This document shows, one piece after another, positions 43,689 to 51,478 of a DNA stretch of 64,000 bases. The notes beneath the pieces were generated by a model, which saw only the letters and a list, made by a program, of their open reading frames with translations, was not told the DNA's origin and searched no databases. Positions within the stretch are counted from its first letter, which is position 1, and each line of letters opens with the position of its first letter. This stretch comes from Compostibacter hankyongensis (lineage in GTDB: Bacteria; Bacteroidota; Bacteroidia; Chitinophagales; Chitinophagaceae). The stretch lies in the NCBI RefSeq assembly GCF_039541075.1, contig NZ_BAABFN010000019.1, positions 1-64,000 of the forward strand. The letters are read 5' to 3'. The translations under genes were made by a program, and so were the position numbers.

Positions 43689-43696
43689 CAAAAGTA
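43689..43696 (-). promoter_or_regulatory. -7 box of the acyl-CoA reductase gene
   Basis: The minus strand reads TACTTTTG, the mirror image of the ferredoxin box. It lies 47 bp before the chosen start at 43642. The two boxes overlap in footprint, so polymerase can occupy only one side at a time (inference). Confidence 0.5.
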
Positions 43697-43724
43697 TCGT
43701 TTACCACTGAAATAAATTTTTGAC

Positions 43725-44072
43725 ATGGCTATCAAGATCACGGATGAATGTATCAATTGCGGAGCCTGTGAACCGGAGTGCCCGAATAATGCCATTTATG
43801 AGGGAGGGGTGGAATGGGCCATTGCCGACGGAACAAGCATAAAGGGAGAATATACCTTGATGGACGGCACCGCAGTGGATGCCGACCAGCGTATGGAGCC
43901 CATCAGCGTGGACTATTATTATATCGTACCCAATAAATGTACTGAGTGCCAGGGCTTTCATGAAGAACCCCAGTGTGCAGCGGTATGCCCGGTAGATTGC
44001 TGCGTGCCGGACGAAATGTACCGGGAAACCGTGGATGAGCTGCTATCCAAAAAGGAACGGCTCCACATCTGA
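43725..44072 (+). CDS. 4Fe-4S dicluster ferredoxin
   Basis: A small electron carrier with two 4Fe-4S cluster motifs. The first is CINCGACEPECP (about residues 9-20), the second includes CTECQGFHEEPQCAAVCPVDCC (split by an 8-residue insert between second and third Cys, near 72-93). A loop of about 45 residues between them gives the 115-aa length typical of Bacteroidota ferredoxins of this type. Divergent from acyl-CoA reductase, which suggests a joint redox role although no direct evidence exists. Followed by a strong terminator. Confidence 0.95.
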   Translation: MAIKITDECINCGACEPECPNNAIYEGGVEWAIADGTSIKGEYTLMDGTAVDADQRMEPISVDYYYIVPNKCTECQGFHEEPQCAAVCPVDCCVPDEMYRETVDELLSKKERLHI

Positions 44073-44119
44073 GCATGCGGACATCCGGACCGCAGGCCCG
44101 GAGCTGCCGAAAGCATTTA

Positions 44120-44151
44120 AGCCCGTCTGTTTCCGCAGTACGGGCTTTTTT
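44120..44151 (+). terminator. Terminator of the ferredoxin gene
   Basis: A stem AGCCCGT/ACGGGCT with extra pairing inside, ending in six T residues, 48 bp past the stop codon. Confidence 0.85.
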
Positions 44152-44216
44152 AAAACCGGAAACGCGCAGCGTTCATCAAGGCCTTTGAAAATCATAGTGG
44201 GCGAGATAAACCAGCA

Positions 44217-44262
44217 GCCTCAAACCGGAAACTGGAAACCAGAAACCCGGAAACCGGACCAT
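44217..44262. repeat. Partial intergenic repeat (third block only), copy 6
   Basis: Only the GAAACC-type block is present: CTCAAACCGGAAACTGG, then further CCAGAAACC and CCGGAAACC units. No purine block or inverted repeat precedes it, so this is a truncated copy or a separate expansion. Confidence 0.6.
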
Positions 44263-44283
44263 TGACTATTGACCCATGACGAT

Positions 44284-45270
44284 ATGAAAAAAAACATTGC
44301 CCTGGTAGCAGGCGGATATTCCGGAGAGTACGGTATTTCCATGCAAAGTGCCGTAACCATCGAAAAGCATATTGACAAGGAGCGGTACGATGTCTATAAA
44401 ATAGAGATCACCCGCGCGGCCTGGCAGCACATTACAGACAAGGGTGAAGTGGTGCAGGTAGACCGGAATGATTTCTCCCTGACGCTGAACGGGCGCAAGG
44501 TCACCTTTGATGCCGTGTTTATCGGCATACACGGCACCCCGGGCGAAGACGGCCGTCTTCAGGGTTATTTCGATATGCTGGGCATCCCCTATACCAGCTG
44601 CGGATCGGTCACCTCCGCGCTTACCTTTAACAAAAGCTATTGCAACAAGGTGGTTGCCGCGCTGGGTGTGGTAAACATATCCCCCTCGGTGCATCTCTTC
44701 CGGAACCAGCCTTATGCCATTGCCGATATCCTGCGGCAGGTGGAGCTGCCCTGTTTTGTAAAGCCCAACGAAGGCGGCAGCAGCGTGGGCATGTCCCGCG
44801 TAACCACCGTGGACGATCTGGAACCGGCGCTCGAAAAGGCTTTCCGTGAAGATAGCCAGGTGCTGGTAGAGCAGTTTGTGCCGGGCCGGGAATTCAGCTG
44901 CGGTCTTTTTAAAACCCAGGGTATCTTTACCGTGCTGCCCATTACCGAGATCATCAGCACCCGCGATTTTTTTGATTATGAAGCCAAGTATACCCCCGGT
45001 CTGGCCCAGGAGGTGACGCCCGCCGAAGCGGCGGAGTCCCTGCAGCAACGGATCCGTCAGACCGCCTGCAGTCTTTATAACGCCCTGAACTGCCGCGGGA
45101 TTACGCGGATTGACTTCATCTGGAAAGAGGAGACCGACGAGCTCTTTTTCCTGGAGATCAATACCATGCCGGGGCAGTCCGACGGCAGCATTGTACCGAA
45201 GCAGGTGCGGGCGGCGGGGATGACCCTGAAGGATTTTTACGGCTCTTTGCTGGAGGCCTGCTTTGAATGA
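44284..45270 (+). CDS. ddl: D-alanine--D-alanine ligase
   Basis: Makes the D-Ala-D-Ala dipeptide for peptidoglycan. The start at 44284 gives MKKNIALVAGGYSGEYGISM; a TTG five codons upstream is in frame but unlikely. ATP-grasp motifs: GIHGTPGEDGRLQGYFDMLG (N-terminal substrate lobe), FVKPNEGGSSVGMSRV, and the metal and D-Ala site FLEINTMPGQSDGSIVP near the C-terminus. Length (328 aa) is normal. A PASTA-domain protein follows 68 bp downstream, a linkage usual in Bacteroidota. Confidence 0.97.
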   Translation: MKKNIALVAGGYSGEYGISMQSAVTIEKHIDKERYDVYKIEITRAAWQHITDKGEVVQVDRNDFSLTLNGRKVTFDAVFIGIHGTPGEDGRLQGYFDMLGIPYTSCGSVTSALTFNKSYCNKVVAALGVVNISPSVHLFRNQPYAIADILRQVELPCFVKPNEGGSSVGMSRVTTVDDLEPALEKAFREDSQVLVEQFVPGREFSCGLFKTQGIFTVLPITEIISTRDFFDYEAKYTPGLAQEVTPAEAAESLQQRIRQTACSLYNALNCRGITRIDFIWKEETDELFFLEINTMPGQSDGSIVPKQVRAAGMTLKDFYGSLLEACFE

Positions 45271-45338
45271 TTTGAAGGTTATAATTGGGGATATAAGCAA
45301 AAAATAGGAAATTCGATTTTTGTTAAAACCGATTGCCC

Positions 45339-46136
45339 GTGTTTAAAAGATCTTTTCTGGCCAACCTGATTGCCGTAATTGTATTGATTATTATACTGGC
45401 CATCCTCTTTTTTACCCTGCTGGGCGTGATCACGCGTCACGGCAAGACCCTGCGGGTGCCCAAGGTAACCGGGCAGCAGGGCGCAGAAGCCAGCCGCCTG
45501 CTGGGCTCGCTGGACTTTAACGTAGTAGTGCAGGATTCTGCCTATACCGATACGGCAGCTCCACTGACCGTGCTGCGGCAGACGCCGGAAGCCGGTTTTG
45601 TGGTGAAGGTGGGCCGTACCGTATATCTTACCCTCAATAAAAAAATGCCGCCGACCACCGCCATGCCGGACCTGGTCAACTATTCCTTCCGCAGCGCCAT
45701 GATGACCCTCGAAAGCCAGCGGCTGAACTTAGGCGACACGCTTTACCGCCCCGATATTGCCAAGGATGCCGTATTGCAGCAGCTGTACAACGGCAAGCCC
45801 ATTGCCCCGGGCACCCTGGTGCCGGAAGGCGCGCGCATTACCCTGGTGCTGGGCGACGGTATCGGGAATGTGGACAACCCCGTTCCCAACCTGGTGGGGC
45901 TGACCTATTTGCAGGCCCTCGATCTGCTGAGCGCAAGCAACCTGAACCGCGGGGTGGTGCTGACGGATGGCGTGCTGACCGACACCGCCAACGCCCATGT
46001 GTTCAGGCAGAATCCTTCTGCCAGAAGCGCTTCCGGCGCCCCCCATTATATCCGTGCAGGCGAAAGCATCGATCTTTGGATATCGCAGGACAGCACTGCG
46101 GCCGGAATCCCTCCGGCAGACTCGTCAGCCCTGTGA
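45339..46136 (+). CDS. Membrane-anchored PASTA-domain protein
   Basis: A short cytoplasmic N-terminus, a single transmembrane helix (about residues 8-34, LIAVIVLIIILAILFFTLLG) and three extracytoplasmic PASTA repeats (about 35-100, 105-170 and 180-250; for instance LRVPKVTGQQGAEASRLLG). PASTA repeats bind peptidoglycan fragments. There is no kinase or transpeptidase domain on the same chain. The GTG at 45339 (MFKRSFLANL) is the likelier start; a TTG two codons up is also in frame. Adjacent to ddl, so a role in cell-wall sensing or anchoring is likely (inference). Confidence 0.87.
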   Translation: MFKRSFLANLIAVIVLIIILAILFFTLLGVITRHGKTLRVPKVTGQQGAEASRLLGSLDFNVVVQDSAYTDTAAPLTVLRQTPEAGFVVKVGRTVYLTLNKKMPPTTAMPDLVNYSFRSAMMTLESQRLNLGDTLYRPDIAKDAVLQQLYNGKPIAPGTLVPEGARITLVLGDGIGNVDNPVPNLVGLTYLQALDLLSASNLNRGVVLTDGVLTDTANAHVFRQNPSARSASGAPHYIRAGESIDLWISQDSTAAGIPPADSSAL

Positions 46137-46208
46137 ATTGACCGGAATGCGTTAACTTCGCGGTGATATTTTCAGCTTGAACAATCCGAAATACCGATCC
46201 TGATCATT

Positions 46209-46517
46209 ATGGAAAACATTACAGTAGCGGAACTGAAAAAGCGGCTGGACAAAGGAGAAGATGTCCGCCTGGTGGATGTGCGGGAGCCGTACGAACACGA
46301 GGAATTTAATATCGGAGGTATATTGTTGCCCCTGGGCGATATCCGCGCCATGATGGTGGATGAGCTCGAGCCTTATAAAGACGACGAGCTCGTGCTTTAC
46401 TGCCGCAGCGGCAACCGTAGCGGACAGGCCGCCATGCTGCTCGAGACCATGGGTTTCACCAATGTCGTGAACCTCGAGGGCGGCATGCTCAAATGGCAGG
46501 AGCAGGCCGGAAGCTAA
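46209..46517 (+). CDS. Single-domain rhodanese-like protein
   Basis: A 102-residue sulfurtransferase-fold protein. The sequence LVDVREPYEHEEFNIGG is the usual entry to the domain, and CRSGNRSGQAA carries the active-site Cys loop. There is no signal peptide, so it acts in the cytoplasm. Cargo is unknown; roles in sulfur transfer or detoxification are typical. Its stop codon lies 4 bp from the end of the convergent pepT gene. Confidence 0.93.
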   Translation: MENITVAELKKRLDKGEDVRLVDVREPYEHEEFNIGGILLPLGDIRAMMVDELEPYKDDELVLYCRSGNRSGQAAMLLETMGFTNVVNLEGGMLKWQEQAGS

Positions 46518-46520
46518 GGC

Positions 46521-47768
46521 TCAAGCTTTTTCCTCCCAGATGCTGCAGAGGTGTACGATGGTCTGCACGGCCTTCTGCATATCCTGTATGCTGATCCATT
46601 CCTGCCGGGAGTGAAAGGCATGTCCGCCGGCAAAGATATTGGGACAGGGAAGGCCCATAAAAGAAAGACGACAGCCGTCGGTCCCTCCGCGGATGCTGTG
46701 CCGCTCCGGTCGCAGGCCGGCCCTCCGGATGGCCTCTTCCGCATAAGCGGTTACCTCCGGATAACGGTCCAGCACCGTTTTCATATTGCGGTATTGCTCC
46801 GTTACCTTCCATTCCACCTGCGCTCCCGGGTAGTTACGAAGCACCCTTTCCATCACCGCCTGCAGCAATTGCTCATGACCCCTCAGACCGGAGAGGGTAA
46901 AATCCCGCAGGAGAAATTCAATAACGGCCTTTTCGCCCCCTGCTTCCAAATGAAGCGGATGGATGAATCCGGCTTTTCCCTCTGTCGTTTCCGGTGAGAG
47001 CTGGTCTTTGGGGAGGGCATCGATAATGGCGGCGGCCACCTTTACGGCGTTGACCATCCTGCCTTTTGCAAAACCGGTGTGTGCAGCAATACCGTGGATG
47101 ATAATCTCCACGGCGTCTGCACAAAAGGTCTCGTCTTCCAGCGAGCCGGCGGTTTCTCCGTCCATCGTATAGCCATAGTCGGCTCCCAGCTTTTTCAGAT
47201 CCACATGGTCTACCCCGCGGCCGATCTCTTCATCCGGCGTGAAAAGCAGGCGGATGTTCCCGTGCTTTATCTCGGGATGGGCAACGAGGTAGTGCACGGC
47301 ATCCATGATCTCCGCCAGCCCGGCCTTGTCGTCTGCGCCCAGCAGGGTAGTGCCGGAGGCGGTAATAATATCCTCCCCCTTTTTACCGGCCAGAGCGGGA
47401 TGCTCCTCCGCGCGGATCACCTGGGCCGGATCGTCCGGCAGCACAATGGGGTTCCCGTCGTATTGCCGGTGTACCAGCGGTTTAACGCCGGCGCCGCTGC
47501 AATCCGGCGAGGTGTCCGCATGCGAGCAGAAGCAGATCACCGGTACCTGCTTGGCGGTATTGGCAGGCAGGGTGGCATATACATACCCGTATTCGTCGAG
47601 CTCAGCGTCGGCCAATCCCATATCCCGCAGCTCCTGCGCCAGCAGCCGCAGCAGGTCCAGCTGCCCCGCGCTGGAAGGAAAGCCCGTAGAGCGGGGATCG
47701 GACTGTGTATCGATCCGTACATAACGGAGAAAGCGGTCTGCGACCGTATAAGCATAGTTTTCAAACAT
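46521..47768 (-). CDS. pepT: Peptidase T (M20B tripeptidase)
   Basis: Zinc-dependent aminotripeptidase. All five metal/catalytic positions are recognisable: CSHADTS (His and Asp), LLGADDKAG (bridging Asp), TPDEEIG (catalytic Glu), DGETAGS (Asp) and the C-terminal FAGGHAFHSRQEW (His). The lid domain in the middle has the GIAAHTGFAKGRMVNAV substrate strand with its conserved His. Length (415 aa) matches PepT. Cytoplasmic; it lies 48 bp downstream of the FKBP isomerase gene in the same direction and may be co-transcribed. Confidence 0.96.
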   Translation of the reverse strand: MFENYAYTVADRFLRYVRIDTQSDPRSTGFPSSAGQLDLLRLLAQELRDMGLADAELDEYGYVYATLPANTAKQVPVICFCSHADTSPDCSGAGVKPLVHRQYDGNPIVLPDDPAQVIRAEEHPALAGKKGEDIITASGTTLLGADDKAGLAEIMDAVHYLVAHPEIKHGNIRLLFTPDEEIGRGVDHVDLKKLGADYGYTMDGETAGSLEDETFCADAVEIIIHGIAAHTGFAKGRMVNAVKVAAAIIDALPKDQLSPETTEGKAGFIHPLHLEAGGEKAVIEFLLRDFTLSGLRGHEQLLQAVMERVLRNYPGAQVEWKVTEQYRNMKTVLDRYPEVTAYAEEAIRRAGLRPERHSIRGGTDGCRLSFMGLPCPNIFAGGHAFHSRQEWISIQDMQKAVQTIVHLCSIWEEKA

Positions 47769-47816
47769 GGCTTAGCAGATATGATGCCGGCCGGGTGTCG
47801 TGAGGTTGACCCGTGC

Positions 47817-48245
47817 TCAGCCGATCTCTACCAATTCTATGTCAAAAGTCAGTTCCTTTCCCGCCAGCGGATGGTTGGCGTCCAGGGTGAGGGTATCGTT
47901 GCCGATGGCCGTCACCACGACGGGCATGGTCTGTCCCTCCTGGCTGCGCATCTGCAGCTGCATGCCCACTTCCGGCTTAAGGTCGGCCGGCATCCGGTCG
48001 GCCGGAAATTCGATGACCAGCTCTTCATCACGCGGACCATAGGCTTCCTCCACGGGGATGTTCACCGTCTTCTTGTCGCCGACTTTCATATCGATCATAG
48101 CGTCGTCGAAGCCTTTGATCACCATGCCTTCCCCTACCTGGAACTGCAGAGGATCGCGGCCTTCGGAACTGTCAAAAGTTTCGCCGTTGCCGAGCCGTCC
48201 GTGATAGTGCACCTTTACGGTATCTCCTTTCTTCGCAGTCTGCAT
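47817..48245 (-). CDS. FKBP-type peptidyl-prolyl isomerase, SlyD-like
   Basis: Folding helper that isomerises prolyl bonds. The FKBP core begins MQTAKKGDTVKVHYHGRLGN and contains the FKBP flap (GEGMVIKGFDDAM). The insert-in-flap domain (residues about 65-125, EEAYGPRDEELVIEFPADRM, AIGNDTLTLDANHPLAGK) is of SlyD type. It lacks the His/Cys-rich metal-binding tail of E. coli SlyD, as in many Bacteroidota. Length is 142 aa. The promoter region upstream is shared with a divergent NamZ gene and contains two palindromes. Confidence 0.93.
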   Translation of the reverse strand: MQTAKKGDTVKVHYHGRLGNGETFDSSEGRDPLQFQVGEGMVIKGFDDAMIDMKVGDKKTVNIPVEEAYGPRDEELVIEFPADRMPADLKPEVGMQLQMRSQEGQTMPVVVTAIGNDTLTLDANHPLAGKELTFDIELVEIG

Positions 48246-48297
48246 AAAAAAAGTTTAATAAGATGAATAAAACTGCAAGGTAAGAAAAAATGCCCGG

Positions 48298-48348
48298 GCT
48301 GCCCCGATATACCCTGTAACAGGGGCAGGCCGCCGGCGGTACCGCCGG
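48298..48348. promoter_or_regulatory. Two inverted repeats in the FKBP-NamZ divergent promoter region
   Basis: The first is CTGCCCC...GGGGCAG with CCCTGTAACAGGG nested inside (about 48298-48330). The second is a perfect 16-bp palindrome, CCGGCGGTACCGCCGG (48333-48348). Both lie upstream of a TATCTTTG box. They may be operators or transcribed hairpins; neither has a T run. Confidence 0.4.
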
Positions 48349-48365
48349 AGCAGCGCAAAGAATAT

Positions 48366-48373
48366 TATCTTTG
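48366..48373 (+). promoter_or_regulatory. Likely -7 box of the NamZ gene
   Basis: TATCTTTG fits TAnnTTTG and ends 22 bp before the start codon. No clear -33 TTG box; the 16-bp palindrome lies where it would be expected. Confidence 0.5.
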
Positions 48374-48395
48374 TCACAACATCAACAGTTCTCCC

Positions 48396-49592
48396 ATGCG
48401 CCTGATCCTGTTCTTTTTGCCCCTGCTGATTTTCTGTGCTCCGCATATCCCGGATCATGCGGAGGCTGCCCGGCGGCCACAGCCGCAGAAGATACTTACC
48501 GGTGCAGACCAAACCGAAAAATATCTTCCCCTGCTGGATGGAAAGCGCGTAGGCCTGCTGGTGAACCAGACCTCCCTTGTAGGAGAGCAGAACCTGGTGG
48601 ATACACTGCTGAAAAGAGGGGTGAAGATCGTAAAGATATTCGGACCGGAACATGGTTTCCGGGGTAATGCCGACGCGGGTGAAACCGTCGGCAACAGCAC
48701 CGACCCGGCAACCGGGCTGCCGGTGATCTCGCTCTATGGCAAGCACAACAAGCCTACTTCCGTAGAGCTGACTGATGTGGACGTCATGTTGTATGATATC
48801 CAGGATGTCGGCGCGCGCTTTTATACCTACATCAGCTCCATGCAGCGGTTTATGGAAGCCGCCGCCGAGAACCACAAGCCCTTTATCATCCTGGACCGTC
48901 CCAATCCCAACGGGTTTTATGTGGATGGCCCCGTGCTGGACCTGAAGTTCCGGTCCGGCGTCGGTCCGCAGCCTATCCCAATCGTATACGGGATGACGAT
49001 CGGGGAGTATGCCCGTATGCTGATCGGGGAACGCTGGCTGAGCAGTCCGGATCTGCAGCCGGAGCTGACCGTTATACCCTGCCGCGGCTATACCCACCGG
49101 AGCCGTTATACCCTGCCGGTACGTCCGTCGCCCAACCTGCCGGACATGACTTCGGTATATCTTTATCCTTCCCTGTGCTTTTTTGAAGGCACGGACTGCA
49201 GCGTGGGCCGGGGCACGGATCGTCCTTTTCAGGTTTTCGGCCGCCCGGACTTTCCGCCGGATCTCTATGCTTTTACGCCCCGCAGCCGTCCGGGCGCCAA
49301 AAATCCCCCTCAGCTGGACAAGCGCTGCTATGGTTTCCTTGCGGCGGCATCTCCGGAGGAGGCCCTGCGGGAAACCGGCGGGAAGATACAGCTGAAATGG
49401 CTGCTCGAAGCCTATCGTCTGGCGCCGGACAAGGATCATTTTTTCAATGCGTATTTTAACAAGCTGGCGGGCAACGACGCGCTGATGCAGCAGGTAAAGG
49501 CCGGCTGGAGCGCAGAAAAGATCCGGGCAAGCTGGGCGCCGGAGCTGACCCGGTTTAAAGAGATCAGACAGCGCTACCTGCTGTATCCCTGA
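48396..49592 (+). CDS. Exo-beta-N-acetylmuramidase NamZ family (DUF1343)
   Basis: A secreted DUF1343 protein; members of this family, such as NamZ, cut N-acetylmuramic acid from the ends of peptidoglycan-derived chains. A signal peptide (MRLILFFLPLLIFC) is followed at about residue 50 by GKRVGLLVNQTSLV and then by KIFGPEHGFRGNADAGE (the conserved acidic/His region) and YDIQDVGARFYTYISSM, all typical. Length (398 aa) is normal. With the amidase at 27718 and ddl, it adds to peptidoglycan functions in this part of the chromosome. Divergent from the FKBP gene and 63 bp upstream of fmt. Confidence 0.94.
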   Translation: MRLILFFLPLLIFCAPHIPDHAEAARRPQPQKILTGADQTEKYLPLLDGKRVGLLVNQTSLVGEQNLVDTLLKRGVKIVKIFGPEHGFRGNADAGETVGNSTDPATGLPVISLYGKHNKPTSVELTDVDVMLYDIQDVGARFYTYISSMQRFMEAAAENHKPFIILDRPNPNGFYVDGPVLDLKFRSGVGPQPIPIVYGMTIGEYARMLIGERWLSSPDLQPELTVIPCRGYTHRSRYTLPVRPSPNLPDMTSVYLYPSLCFFEGTDCSVGRGTDRPFQVFGRPDFPPDLYAFTPRSRPGAKNPPQLDKRCYGFLAAASPEEALRETGGKIQLKWLLEAYRLAPDKDHFFNAYFNKLAGNDALMQQVKAGWSAEKIRASWAPELTRFKEIRQRYLLYP

Positions 49593-49655
49593 GTGTGCCG
49601 CATCCCGAGGCGTGGCCGGAAGCCCGCTGCCTTTTAATCTTCAAAACCGCATCCC

Positions 49656-50618
49656 ATGACTACCGGAACATCTCGCCATACGCCCCTTCCCGGGAAAAAA
49701 CTGCGCATTGTTTTTATGGGGACGCCGGAATTTGCGGTGCCCTCGCTGGATATCCTGATCAAAAACGGCTGGCCCGTCGTGGGGGTGGTAACAGCCCCGG
49801 ACAAGCCCTCCGGCCGGGGGCTGAAACTGCAGCAGAGCGCGGTAAAGGAGTATGCGGTCGCCAACGACCTCCCCGTGCTCCAGCCACCAAAGCTGCGCGA
49901 CCCGGGCTTTCTGGAGGAGCTGCGCGCCCTCGGGGCCGATCTGCAGGTAGTGGTGGCCTTCCGGATGCTTCCCGAAGTGGTGTGGGCCATGCCGCGCCTC
50001 GGCACCATTAACCTGCACGGTTCCCTGCTTCCGCAATACCGGGGAGCGGCCCCGATCAACTGGGCGATCATCAACGGGGAAAAGGAAACCGGGGTTACCA
50101 CCTTTCTGCTGCAGCAGGAAATTGATACCGGCAGTATGCTTTTTCAGGAACGGATGCCCATACGCCGCGATGAGACGGCCGGCGAGCTCCACGATGAGAT
50201 GATGCATACGGGAGCGAAGCTGCTGTTAAAGACCGTGGAAGCCATGGCGGCGGGCGGCTATACGACCTCCCCTCAGCCGGAGCTGCCGGAATCGCAGCTG
50301 AAGCGGGCGCCCAAGCTGTTTAAGGAAGACGGGAAGATCGACTGGCAGCAGGATACCGCCGCCGTCTATAACCGTATCCGGGGGCTCGGCCCTTACCCGG
50401 GCGCATGGACCTGGCTGCAGGACAAGACCCTGAAGATATTCCGGGCGGAGAAAGAAAGGATGCCGCCCCGGGCAGACCCCGGCGCCTGGGATACCGACTA
50501 CAAAAGCTTTCTCCGCTTTGCGTGTGCCGATGGGTGGATACGCGTGCTGGAAGTGCAGCTGGAAGGAAAAAAGCGGATGCCTGTCGGAGAATTCCTGCGG
50601 GGGTACCGCCGGGGTTAA
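49656..50618 (+). CDS. fmt: Methionyl-tRNA formyltransferase
   Basis: Formylates initiator Met-tRNA. The start at 49656 gives a short extra N-terminus before the conserved LRIVFMGTPEFAVPSLDIL. The formyl-folate site motif TINLHGSLLPQYRGAAPINW holds the catalytic Asn and His, with the partner Asp in LLQQEIDTGSMLF. The C-terminal OB-like domain (about residues 215-320) is complete but ends in RGYRRG. The gene converges with prmC so tightly that both stop codons lie within TTAA at 50615-50618. Confidence 0.97.
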   Translation: MTTGTSRHTPLPGKKLRIVFMGTPEFAVPSLDILIKNGWPVVGVVTAPDKPSGRGLKLQQSAVKEYAVANDLPVLQPPKLRDPGFLEELRALGADLQVVVAFRMLPEVVWAMPRLGTINLHGSLLPQYRGAAPINWAIINGEKETGVTTFLLQQEIDTGSMLFQERMPIRRDETAGELHDEMMHTGAKLLLKTVEAMAAGGYTTSPQPELPESQLKRAPKLFKEDGKIDWQQDTAAVYNRIRGLGPYPGAWTWLQDKTLKIFRAEKERMPPRADPGAWDTDYKSFLRFACADGWIRVLEVQLEGKKRMPVGEFLRGYRRG

Positions 50619-51478
50619 CCCAAGCTTCCCTTTACCATACGGTCTTTTCCGAACAGGTCCTGCCGCAGGACGACGGGATTCAGCCCCGCCTTACGAAAGA
50701 GAGCGGCCACGCTGTCGCCCAGGGCCTCGTTGATCTCCACATACAGGGCGCCTCCGGGCCGCAGCTTCCGACAGGCCAGCCGGGCAAGTGCGCGATAAAA
50801 AAGCAGGGGGTCTTCGTCCGGCACAAAAAGGGCCTGCGCCGGCTCGTGGTCCCGGACATGGGGAGCCATGGCCCCGGCCTCGCTGCGGCGGATATATGGG
50901 GGATTGCTGACCAGGATGTCGCAGCCCGGCATCGCGGGCCAGGTCGTCTCATCCAGCATGTCCGCTTTTATCCAGCCGATATCCAGGCCATAACGGCTTG
51001 CGTTTCCGGCAGCCACGGCCAGCGCGCCCGCACTGATATCCGTACCGGTGGTCTGCAGGTCCGGCAGGGTCTTTTTCAGGGCAATGGCGATGCAGCCGCT
51101 GCCGGTCCCCGCATCTATGAGCTGCTGCGCTTTTGACGGAGCTTTCTCCTGGTCCTGTATGATCCATTCCACCAGCTCTTCCGTTTCGGGTCTGGGAATG
51201 AGCACTTCTTCGTTTACCCGTAACCGTAAATCATGGAACCAGGCTTCTTCAAGCACATATTGCACGGGTGCCTGCAGCCGCAGCCGGTCAAACGCCGCTT
51301 GCAGCCGGCTCTGCTGCACCCCGGTAAGGCAGGCATCGCGGTCCGTTATCCGCTGCAGCCGGCTTTTCCCGGTTACCGATTCCAGGACGAGGTCTGTAAT
51401 CGCCTCCGCTTCCCGCGCTTCATACAGGGGATGCAGCAGCTGGCTGTAATGTTGCCTTGCTTCCCGGAAATTCATCAT
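50615..51478 (-). CDS. prmC: Peptide chain release factor N5-glutamine methyltransferase
   Basis: Methylates the GGQ glutamine of release factors. The start at 51478 (MMNFREARQ) overlaps the preceding gene's stop by 4 bp (ATGA), so translation is likely coupled; an extended upstream ORF is spurious. The N-terminal helical domain runs to about residue 95; the methyltransferase domain follows with QLIDAGTGSGCIAIAL and ILVSNPPYIRRSE (the NPPY substrate motif). Length (287 aa) is usual for PrmC. It converges with fmt and lies in tandem with a HELIH-containing membrane protein. Confidence 0.95.
   Translation of the reverse strand: MMNFREARQHYSQLLHPLYEAREAEAITDLVLESVTGKSRLQRITDRDACLTGVQQSRLQAAFDRLRLQAPVQYVLEEAWFHDLRLRVNEEVLIPRPETEELVEWIIQDQEKAPSKAQQLIDAGTGSGCIAIALKKTLPDLQTTGTDISAGALAVAAGNASRYGLDIGWIKADMLDETTWPAMPGCDILVSNPPYIRRSEAGAMAPHVRDHEPAQALFVPDEDPLLFYRALARLACRKLRPGGALYVEINEALGDSVAALFRKAGLNPVVLRQDLFGKDRMVKGSLG

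Noticed and set aside
28564..44262. CRISPR array from the GAAACC-type repeats
   Set aside because: The units are imperfect, very short and without constant-length spacers, and there are no cas genes.
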